Assembly: GCA_012845835.1 (NCBI GenBank)
Contig: JABAKD010000012.1
Coordinates: 1,636,620 to 1,700,619 of the forward strand
Reading direction: 5' to 3'
From: Undaria pinnatifida
Lineage: Eukaryota > Sar > Phaeophyceae > Laminariales > Alariaceae
Length of the DNA stretch: 64,000 nt
In this document: in pieces, positions 47,801-59,315 of the stretch
Layout of the letters: each line of letters opens with the position of its first letter
Numbering within the stretch: the first letter of the stretch is position 1
Position numbers and translations under genes: made by a program
The notes under the pieces: model-generated
Told to the model about the DNA's origin: nothing
The model's input: only the letters and a program-made list of their open reading frames with translations
The model's database searches: none

Positions 47801-50800
47801 ACTTCACAATCAACACCTGGGACTTCTCGTTTATCCGCTGCCACCGCGCATCCAAGGCCCCGCATGAGGTGGGCCGCGCGAGCAAACCGACCCCGAGTAT
47901 AGGTCATCCATTTACTCCTTCTCAAATCGTAAGAGTTTTTACCCCCAGCGACCTTCTGAACAAGCCGTGGTCACAGGTGTCTTCCGTTTTCCCGCCAGGT
48001 ACCTTGCCTTCATTTTTATCGACTATGGGGTTCAGAATTCCCAATTTTCCGCTTTCTCTGCTCGTCGATTTTCATCGAATTAAGAGCTGGCTTTTGCTCC
48101 GCCCGCCACCCAAAAAGGAACTACAGCAGAAGCGAACTTCAGCCAACTCATGACTTGCTAAACTTCGAAACAAAACGTGAAACCTACCGGGGTGAGCTGC
48201 TGGAGAGGAAGATTGCTCTCAGGCGTGTTCGACGACGTCGGCTCCGGGGCCTCCCCGATGACAGCACGCTCCATAGAGGCCAACCCAGGATGGCTGTGCT
48301 GGAAAACAATTCGTGGGATGAGCTCGCTAAAGTACGCTTTGATGCGCGCCTAAAAATGTCAGCATCAAAGAACGATAGAGGGCGGGGCGGGGCGGTGAGC
48401 TCGCTGGTTTACTCTTTCACGTGCGCCAAAAATGTCAACAGCGAGGACTAAGCAAGGGGTGGTGGTGGTGGTGGTGGAGGGAAGCGCTAAACAGCGGGGG
48501 AGTACGTCCACGCAATCAGAGCTGGAATATAATTGAATTTTTGCACCGGTATAAAATTACTTGATGTTCGGAAATAAAATGCACTTCGTATAGCTGCACC
48601 AAGCCGGAAACACCACGGTTGAAACTGTGTAACCTTCTGTTAGCTTGCAAGTATAAATACATTCATATATAAATATCTCCGGACAACTAAGGGCGAGTCT
48701 TCGACGGGTTTTGAACGTAGCGCCCGTCTTCCCCTGCGCCCGTCGGTCCACCTTCTCAGGGCGTTCGAGACTGTTGGACAGCTTGGAGGTCAGGACTTCC
48801 TCGGAGTCCCGTTGCGCCTGTGGCTGTGGTGCGACAAGTTGACAACGCATTTACCTGGTCGACGGGTCGCCTTACGACTGCGGTGCACATGGTGCTGTCG
48901 CCCTACGTTCCATGTTTTCGTACCCCGAGGAGACAGCAGGCATCCCCTTGGTATGTTGCGTCAGCGCTTTTTTGCGTTAGCGTTTTTTTGCCTGCGTGAC
49001 TTGCGGCTATCTACAGTCCTATCGGGATGCTTTGCTGGCAGGCGCGTTTCTTTTCGCCGTTTAATATATGCCAGGTGTGCTGAGGGCAGTGCCCACGTGT
49101 CATTGTACATCGTTGACGGCGGACTAGTCAAATCAACGCCGCGTCAGCGTCACAGAGCTTGAAGGTGTTGAGCCTTTTAGAATAGACAGCTCCTGTCTAG
49201 CTTTTAGCTGATCACTCCGTAGTTCAAGTGCTGGGATATTCGACTCAGTACTGCTCTCACTGGTGGAAGACCCGAATCCGGCTGGACGCAACAACTTGAG
49301 CCGCAGTTTTTCGGGAGATCGGCTGCACCGTGATTTATTATCCTTCGTTGGTGCTTTGCTTGGTACACGACGTCTTGACCGAACGCCTATGTTGTTGCGT
49401 GTCCGCCGCTGGTGACATCAGATCCAGGAGCACAGTGTCTCGTCCACGGTCCTACCGCTGGAGGTGACCAATGCAAGCGCTCCCAAGAAGGGAGAGCGAA
49501 AGGGAAGGGTTGGCATGACGCCAACGCGTTCGTTGACTGCCCTCCTCAAGCAGGAGCAAACGTCACACCTGCTTGAGGAGGGCAGTCAACGAACGCGTTG
49601 GCGTCGTGCCACCCCTTCCTCTTTCTCCCTCCCTTCTTGGGAGCGCCTGTATCGGCCACCACCAGCGGTAGGACCGTGGACGAGACACTGTGCTGCTGGA
49701 TCTGATGTCACCAGCGGCGGACATACGGCAACACCATGGGCGTTCGGTCAAGGCGTCGTGTACCAAGCAAAACACCAACGGACGATGACACATCACGATG
49801 CAGCCGGTCTCCCGAAAAAATGCGGCTCAAGTTGTTACGTCCAGCCGGATTCGGGTTATCCACCAGTGAGGGCAGTACTGAGCCAAACATCCCAGCACGT
49901 GAACTAAGGAGTGATCAGTTAAAAGCTAGACAGGAGCCGCCCATTCTAAAAGGCTCAACATCTTCAAGCTGGGGGGGGCGGGGGGGGGGGCGGCGGTAAG
50001 CATGGGGGGGCGGGGGGGGGGGGCGTGGATACGAGGGTTTTGGCGGAGACGCACGGCGACGGATTTTGGCGAAAACGATCGGCTTCTGGGGCCTGATCAC
50101 CTCAATGACGCCTTCACGAAAAAAGCAACGCCTCTCTGCGTAACGCCTACACCCACAGGAGGCGTTGCTAGTTTCTAGGCAATGCCAGCACGTGTTACAC
50201 ATACCACGAGCGCCACGTGGACCAATCGTCAAGTGCACCTTGAGTAGGCCCTGCCCGAGGTTGTCGGCGTATGTTCGCTGTAGCTCGGCGCTCCGTCGCC
50301 CCCCAACCTTGTCCAGCTTCCGCACCTGCAAGTGGGGACAATATAAACAGTCATCACACAGATCACGACCTAGACCATCTATAACATCAAAGACTCTACA
50401 TTCCCACAATGAAATGTTGCGCGCTTCGTCGCCCCGCCGGCGGGTTCAGCGAATGCAATGTTAGAGAGATAACGATATACGTCATCTAGATCCTACCTGG
50501 TACCAGGTATAGTCGCCCCGGTGGTCTAGGGGTTACCCTCGAACACTACTAGCGTTGGTCCTTGACTTCGATTCCCACCGTGCGTGGTGAGATTTTGACT
50601 GTATTTGCAACAATGCAAAACAAAGGATCAACTGCTGAGAGCGCCTGTTAATAGCAGCGTGGGTAGGTACAATTCGACGCGAGTCGACGAGGGAAGAAAA
50701 ACGCTGAATTTTTCTCGAGAAAAAAATGAAGGCACGTACCACAGTGGGGACGGGGGAGGAGGGCCCGCTATGTGACCCCGGCTCTGAGTTACTGCTGGGA

Positions 50801-53800
50801 GGGAGCGCGAGAGTAGTGCGAGGATAATGAATGGGATGATGAAAAAAAAAGTATACTTCGAAGTATATATTATAAAAAATGGAAATACACTCCAGCTGTG
50901 AGATCGAATATTTCGTCGAAACTCATCTTCGCAAGCTGTGTGTGATACTCCGATCGTGCGTATTACGGGTTGTGTGTCCTCACTAAGGATATAGGTCGGC
51001 GACTCCCCCTGCAACTACAGCGTAGCTATCAGGGTCAACAGCGTGATGTTTCTTAGTCTGTGCGCGGAAACTATAAAACCCGTTTCTGAGGGGGACAAAA
51101 TCTGACAGCTGTGGAGGGAAATGCATCCGTTTATCAAGTGAATCCTGTAAGTATATCTTAGAGCAACAATGAGATGTTGTGCACTCCGTCGTTCCCCGAA
51201 ATGCCCAATGGGAACCAAATATCAGACACATCACGACACATGACGGTCAAGACCATCTGCACCATAAACAGATCCAACGCTTCGCGGTTATAAAATGCGA
51301 CGGCCCAACCTTGGTGCCGACCACAAGGACCACAAGGGAGGGAGGAAGGGCAAGGGTAAGGGCAAGGGTGGACTCGGGCAACGATACAGGTACCACTTTA
51401 CGGGCTGAAACGTTTCTGCCCGACGGGGCTCCTTAACCTATTTCGAATTTTTTTGGAAGGCCATTCGTTTTCGGCAATACCAGAGTGACGGGGCTCCTCA
51501 ACGCCTTAACCACTGGAAACCCTTTTTTTTCACATTTACTTGAAGCTAGTATAAGGAGGGACTTTGGGACTCATAAAGGGGCTGACCCAAAATCGTCGGA
51601 ATTTTGTCTTTTTTTTTTTTTTTTTTTTATCCTCTTGCGGATGGGGAAAAATAAAGCTTTAGCTCACCACACTTCCACGTATTTTATACGCGTCGTGCGT
51701 CGATTTAACTCAGTTGCTTTCGCAGCCCAACGCTAGCTGGCGCACCCTTCGGGTCCCATTGTAGGTATAGCGTAAGCTGTCCCTATCAGTGGTCTTCGTT
51801 TTTTGTCGTTCGTTTTTGGCGACACCAGAGCGACGGGGCTCCTTAATCCCAAACCGATCCAATCCAACATAATCCAGCGTCATCCCATTTTTTTGGCACT
51901 ACCTGGTGTGATTGGTTGTATGCCTAGGCCTTGGGATTGCTCCTCTCGGCTTGGTCGCACTTTTGATTCTCGTCGAGATAAGTTTTTTCGTTGGGGCATA
52001 ATGCCCTCACTTCTTTATGTGAGGAACCTTAGAAAAAAACGGGCGCGCCTCCACCGCACTCGTACTAGCAAACATTGTGGCGGTGGAAGAAGGCAAAAAC
52101 GACTGCACTCTTCACGGTACGCGAGTCGACCCGCGGGCCGGGTCATCAGGTTCCTAGACTCTCGCGGGTCGGGTCGGATCGGGTCGGGAGGTCTCACGGG
52201 ACGGTTCGGTCGGGTCGGGAGGCTTCAAGTCTCACGGGTAGGGTCAGGTCGGGCCGGATCGCCCTGACCCGACCTGACCCGACCCGCGAGAACTGACCTC
52301 GCCCATGAAAAGCCTGGGAAAAACGACTATAGACTATTATTAACAACAATAGTTATTACTTGGGTGGCGAATTAAGACAACGACCACCTGGTCTTAGTCT
52401 GGCTCAAAATAAGACACATTGCGAGCCATCATCAGATGCAGTACGAGTAACGGACGGCGGTTGTGCTGATTGTAGATGGGTGTAAAAAATATTTTGGGCT
52501 AATACAATAACGGACACCGGTTGTGCTGGATGTATTGGGTGGCAATATCAGTTATAGTGTGGAGAGCACAACATTGTCAGTAGGCCGGAATTGACTATAA
52601 TAACACTACTTAGTTATTACTTCGTTTGCGAGGTAAGCGGATTAAGCCAACCAACTGGCTGTGGTCTGTCGCCAACTAAAGCACATTGCGAGCCAAAAAC
52701 GCAATAGTCAGATGCAATAACGGACACACGTCGTGCAGGATGTAGATGGGTGGAAACATCAGTTTAATGTGAAAAACACACCCATCAACTTCCTAGTCGT
52801 GTATCCAGCCAACTCCACGCGAGCTACGCATGGTAAAGGTACCAGTCTGAGTCGAAATATAAGCCACGTTTACATTGGCCAGGAAAAGTATCGTATGTTT
52901 AGAGTCGAAACATAAGCCACGTTTACATTGGTTGATAGTTAGGGAAAAGTGGCATATTTTGGTACCCAGACTGGTAGCACTTTTGGGCCAAACATTTTGT
53001 GAGTGACCGACTCCTCCACTGCGGACACTGCCAGATACCTTTGGAAACCCCGTTAACATTTCCAAACCTATGGCTTGTACATCTAGCACATGGATTTGTT
53101 CATTGAGCGGAGCGAAGTTGGTCAAAGCTTTTAGTCTCTTTTCACTCATTCAAGTCCCTGCTCCCCATCTCGCCTCCGCTCTCCTTTCCCCTTTCTCTCC
53201 CTTCCCCTCCCTCGCTCCCTCTCCCCCGCATGGTGCATAATCGTAGGCTTAAATCAGATATGCGCTAGTTTCACGTCGTGTCTTGAGCGGTAGGATGCTT
53301 TCTTTTTCTTATTGCTGAGCATCGGGGTTGGGTTAAGGAGCCCCTCAAGTAAAGAAGGAGTTCCAGAAAAAACGAGGCGGGTAGAGGTAGGGTCGGTCAG
53401 TCACAGCCCTAAAGCATCATGGACGTCTGCACCGCTGTTGGAAGAGGGGAGACAGACCACGCTTCATGCATACCTGCGCGAAAATTGGCTCATAATCGAT
53501 GAGGTACCCATGGAACTGCCGCTGAACCTGCAGCAATCGCTGGCTAGAAGTGTCCCCGGCCACAGAGCTGCGCCGGGTCAGGTCGGGACCTCCGTCGTTG
53601 CTGACCGCGCCTTCTTGCGTCGCCAGTCGTTTCAGCAACCGCCGGCAAAAACCGACCAGCTGAGAGCACGTTACCTGCATGCGACGAAAATAAGTCAAAT
53701 GAGCGTTGATAGGGGAGACTGCACACTCTGGGAGGTACTCGGGTCTATATCTGAGTACTACGGGATATATTGCAGGAGGTGAGATAATGTGAGTACATCA

Positions 53801-56800
53801 TCATCATCATCATCATCATCGCCATCATCACCATCGCCATCATCACCGTACGTATAAAATATCAAACCCGATTCAATCGCACGACGGCCCTAAAGCCGGC
53901 CGCCCCTCAACCCTCGAGCGGCCTTCGCTTATTGGTCATCTACCTCCACGAGCCCAATGAGCTTGGCCCTCTGGTGTGCAAGTAGCCGCATGGAGGACGC
54001 TGCCTCGTACAAAATGACAAACCATAACCCGTTCATACACAAAAAATGTCCAACCGCAATCGATTTAACCGCACCAAAATCGTTACTGCGGACGTTCTGG
54101 ACCCCAAGTCGTGTCCGCCAATTTATCATTTACCTCCGCGAGTCCCAAGAGCTTGGCCCTCTGGTCTGCCAGTAGCTGGAGGGAGGATGTTGCCTCGTGT
54201 GCGGCGAGCTGCTCTGTGGAGGCAAGGGCTGCCGAAAGAGCCTCCGCAGCCGCAACCACCTTAATCGCGGATACCGACGAACGGCAAAGTTGGAACGCGT
54301 ATTTTAGGCCAGGCTCAATCTTATACGAGGCAGAATTCGTCCTACACAAATTGCAGTATTAATAATCATTTTTTTCATGTGTTTCGTGCAAAAAACTTGA
54401 GCAAAGCAAGCAAAAAGCCCTTCTTACCTGTTCGACCTCCTGGGATGGGTCGTCATCCCCGTTGGTCAGTGCCGAGTCAAGCAGGATTTGAGGATCTCTG
54501 AGCATGCACTCGTTGCTCGGGCTGATCGAGATGGCCTCCACCAAATGCTTCAGGTACACGTGCAGATTCTAAAAATGTTATCAGGCATCACACAAAAGGG
54601 AAAATAGAAGGGGGGTGGAGTGGGGTTAAGGCGTAAACGAATGGGCGGGGAGTGGGGTGGGGTGGCGGGGGGTGGGGGGTGGAGTAGGGTGGGGTGGGAT
54701 GGGGTGGGGTGGAGTGGGGTGGAGTGAGGTGGGGTGAGGTGGGGTGGGGAGGGGCCGTAGCAATTAACGCAGCTGCAAAGCCAGGCACCGCCCAATTCGG
54801 TTAAATTTCACGAAACCGTGTTTTTCACATTCTTACTATATAAAAAAACGATTAGCTGCACAGCCATCATCGGAGCCCTTTTAGACAGTGCCGATGTAGA
54901 ACAATCAACACGTCGAAAAATGAGCGCGCGTCGGGGCAGGGATAGCAGACTACAAACGCCCCGCCTCTCAACATAGGAGACGTGTTTGGTTTCACCCCGT
55001 ACGCAGACCAGCCTGATCGCAGACTATGCATGCCCCACCTCGAACAAACAGTAACAAAAATAACGTAAGCTCTGTCTCCAACAAAGGATGCCAGACAAAG
55101 ACATGCCCCGCCTCCAACAAAAATAAAATTTCAACAGAATGATCTGCCTCTTGAGATATGAACCCCGGTTTGGCTTCACGTTTCACCACGTACTTGATAA
55201 TTTCTCCACTGCACGTCGAGCTTGTTGTTCTTCTTCTCGATCTGGGCCATGTCCACACTCATCGCCTCCAAGGGCCGCCCGTGCTCCTCCAGCCAGCCCT
55301 AACGCCAAAGCCGCAACATTAACGAGCGTGTCATTGGAGACCCGGAACAGAAGTAAATACTCATCGGTGGTACGATGTATTCATACAGAGTACAATACAT
55401 CCTCCACAACTACAGCGGGTAAAGCGGGGGTACGGGTCCCCTAACCGTACCCTATGACACTACCCACACACAATTTACGAGCCCCTATTGCACATACCAG
55501 GGACACGGTCACGGTCACCATTGGGAAATATGAAGATAAGAATGCCTGTTTTGCTGCTTCTCTTCGTGTTGCATTTCGTAGCAAAAAAAGCACACGACAA
55601 AATAAGTCATCAAGGCGTGGCGGCTGCGGTTACACCTTCGAAGCGGTGGTGTCGAACAACTCTGCTTAGTGCAGCACGATGGACGCATGCTGCTAACCGC
55701 AGCCGTACGGCGGGGGCGCGCCTAATTCTTCTGAGTTTCCTAACCCAAGAGCAACTGTATTCATGACCCATTACACGACGCAAGCGTTCCACGATAGAGA
55801 TGGCACATTCGAGCCATCCCACACAAGACGTGCAGCAGATTGTAAGAATATTCTGAGCGCCCAACATGAGGAGCAAGTCAATACCAACATCATCAACATC
55901 ATCATACGAAGCACGACTTCGGAGACATTCGTTCGCGCAATCTCACCAACGTTTCTACGCGCTACACAAGTAGTCAAAAAAAAAATGAGGCGGCAAAAAT
56001 ATCCATACTAAACCGACAGTTACAGGAGCTGACCCAATCAGAAGGCCACACTTGAGGAGCTCAACCAATCAAAAGGCCACACTTGAGGAGGTCAACCAAT
56101 CAGACGGTCACACTTGAGAAGGTCAATCAGAAGGCCACACTTGAGGAGCTCAACCAATCAGAACGTTGGAAACGTTCGGCCGAAAAAGTACAACCCCTAC
56201 CGCGGGACGGCTCAAAACGGGCTGCTACCCCTACCGCTCCCGCATAACGCACCAACAACGACAACGCACGACGCGTGCTACGATGGAGGGTGCACCCCTT
56301 TTTCCTGATACTACCCCTCGATTTGGGAGGTTAAGACATTTCCTTCTTAACCTAAAAACTGATTTGGGCAAAAAGAAACCGTGCTACGATGAAGGTTGCA
56401 CCCCCATTTTTTCTAATACTACCCCTCAATTCGGGAGGTTAAGACATGTCCTTCTTAACCCAAAAACTGATTTGGACAAAAAGAAACCTGCTTTATCGCG
56501 GATGGAAAACCCCATGGCCTAGGTACACACCGAGAATCACACAAAAAAAAATGGCCTATTATTTATTTTTTTCCCGACGATTTTGGGGTAAGGAGCCCAC
56601 TCGTTCAGAAACCATTTCCGACGAAAAGTGCTGCCTCTCTTATCGTAGCACGCGTCGTACCTCCATGATTTGGAGCTGCTTGTCCACCTCATCCAGTAAG
56701 GATATCAACGTTTCGGTCTCGTCCGTTTTTTCCGACCACGCGATCAACTGCAAGACGGCCAAGAGAGCAACAGCGTCGGCGACAGCGAGCTGCGTCGATT

Positions 56801-59278
56801 AGTGATAGCGATTAACTAGTGATCCAATCGATTCGTACGTTTTCGATACAAGTAGGACGTATCCAAACGTTCGACATGACATCCAACACTGAAAAAAAAA
56901 GTAGAGCGGCAAAAAAGAGGCCTCACACAACGATAAAACAGCAACACTTTAACATTGTGCTCACAACCATAAACTCGAGAGACCGAAACAGCAGTGATAC
57001 CCACATCACACCACACCCGGCAAATATCAGCACGTGTTCCGCTGCAGAGTAAGAGTGCTGTTGTGGAGGCGGGGCGCAATAAATTCAAGCGAAACATGCA
57101 AAAACAAGTTGAAAAAAAGCGGCCTCAAACAAGAACATCAACACAAGCAGGAACATTAGGAAAGCGTACGAAATGGAAAGCGAAAGCAAAACAACAGGAC
57201 GGGCAACATCATAATCACAGCCGAAGATGACCGACGATGATACGTCGGAGAAGAAGAAACAAGAAAAAAGGCACAAGAAGCCTGCACGCCATTTCCACAA
57301 CTCGGTGTTAACACCAACGACGTTGGCTATCATCAATCCGATACGTCAGTGCCCCCCCCCCCCTTCCCTTCCCCCTGGCGCGTTCGGTCACCTGCTGAAT
57401 GGTCCCGCCTTCCAAGCCATCGAGCTCCTGAGACAGCTCCTCCAGCAGGCCCTCGCGTCCCTTTTCGAGCCACTTCAGGCGGCCGAGGACCGCCTCTCCC
57501 TGCTCGAACTCGTCGTACTCCCACCGCTGGGTGCCCTGCTGCACACGAAAGCAACCATAAACACAAGTACGCAAGTTCACAAGAACAAAAAAAACGATTA
57601 TGAAAGCGATTTATCAACCGCCGTTTGGTCCTGCTACGATCTACACGGCCGTTTCATCTCTAGCTTTGCTTCGTTGTACTACCATCGCGGGCTGCCCTTC
57701 CCCGTACGCATGCACGCACACACAGACGAGGGGGCAGAGCACGCACAAAAAATGAGCATTAAACAAATCAGGCAAAAAAACAAAACAAAACGCACACAGC
57801 AACAAAAAACGCATGCATGCATGCATGCACAAAAGTGAGCAAGCAAGTCAAAACACACGCAAGAAAACGAGCAGAACACACCAAAAAGAAACATTTTTTG
57901 CGCTCGCAAAAAAATGAGCAATCAAGCACAACACGACGTTTGGGTGGTGACGCGTTTGACGTCCTTGAACTGTGAACGCAAAAAACAAGAAAACGGAACG
58001 TCGTTGACAGTTTTCAAAAACTCAACCGAGAACACTTTCAGGATAGACGAGGTAGACTGTAAGCCACAAATATGCCCCCCCCCCCCCCCCCCCTGCCCCA
58101 AGGAGATGCGATACGTAAAACAAAATGTAAACATATGGAAGAAACGTGCCGAGCGCCCAAACGTTGGAGGTGTCTCTATTAGGAGTAGGAACGGTGTTCC
58201 GTCTCGAAAGGGATGCGCGGTCGATGGCAAGAAGACTTAGGCATGCAACACAATGAGTACCCCCCCCCTTACCACTCTCTACCTACCATTCGAAAAACAG
58301 CGGCATCTCTCCACGCTGGTCCTAGACACCTCACTCCGCCGCCCTCCGCCCCCCGCCCCCCGTCCCCGCCGACAATCATCCCTCCAAAAACACGAAAAAA
58401 AATATCAAAACCCTGAACATCACACGACACAAACATCCCCGTCCCCAATCTTTGATATGAGCACACACGCCTCCCAAAACAAACAAAACCCTTGCCTTTG
58501 AAGAACGACGGCCCTTGTCCACGCTAGCCCGAGACACCTCACTCCCCCGCCTCCCCCCCATCCCCGCCGACGATCGCCTCCCGCCCATACCAGTCGACTC
58601 CCTATCCCCGGTGGAACTACCGCCTCCTCCTCGGTTTGTCGAACTGTGTTCCCGCCCCGCGTTGCGCTCGTCGGCGCGAATCTGCCTCGCTAAAGACGGC
58701 ACTAGGGGGTGCTTGGTCGCCAGCCCGTGGTATACAGCCGTCGCGTCTAGCTCCTGAACGTCAACGTAAGGGAAGGAACGCGGGCGGTGGTGGGAATGGA
58801 GGGGGGGGGTGGGAGGGTCGGGGCGGGGGGGGTGAGGGGTGGTGGTGGTGGGTGTTGGTGGTGTTGGTGGGTGGTATGATCTTGGTGGCGGAGGGGGGTG
58901 ATGACTAAGGTGGTGGCGGTGGTGGTGTGGTAGGAGCGGAGGTGGGGGGGTGGCGGGGGCGTTGGTGGCGGTGGTTAGAGATAGGCTACAGCCGTGCAAC
59001 ACCTAAAAAGAAAGGCCAGCGGCCCGTGGTCGGCCCAACTCGCAAACGAATTCTACCACATGACATTGAGTCTTTTGAGGTTAATCCCTTTCCAATTCCT
59101 AAAAATTTCCTAGTCTAACTCCCAAGTGTTTTGCTCCCATGTCGGGAGTGCGGTGCTAAAAGCACCATCACCACTGCCGCATGCAGCATGAGCCCGTCAC
59201 CTTAACTCCGTGCTGTTCAGGTGCCCCCCCCTACGGTGTATGCCTCATCCAAAACTAACATATCCAGTGTTGTTGTGG

Positions 59279-59315
<37 letters not shown>

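Larger units (their letters stand above)
41551..47919. mobile_element. LTR retrotransposon remnant in Sec3 intron 14
   Basis: Two direct repeats of about 390-400 bp (41556-41944 and 47513-47914) both begin TGTTGGG and share long blocks such as CTCATGGTCTCCCGAACGG. The 3' copy is preceded directly by a polypurine tract (AAAGCAGGGGGGA). The 5-bp duplication CTCCT lies just outside both ends (41551-41555, 47915-47919). TGTTGG ends and a 5-bp duplication are typical of Copia-type elements. The 5.6-kb interior shows no gag, protease, integrase or reverse-transcriptase frame and is filled with tandem repeats, so the element is non-autonomous or gutted. The repeats look only about 80% alike by eye, suggesting an old insertion. 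Confidence 0.8.

Noticed and set aside
49464-49907. 147-codon frame across the foldback
   Set aside because: It spans both inverted arms and the loop, and the mirror frame on the other strand is equally open.
50512-50600. tRNA gene
   Set aside because: The A and B boxes are good, but no acceptor stem pairs and a SINE body follows.
52793-53149. 118-codon minus-strand frame in Sec3 intron 12
   Set aside because: Not Sec3-like, not needed for phase, and it overlaps locally duplicated AT-rich sequence.
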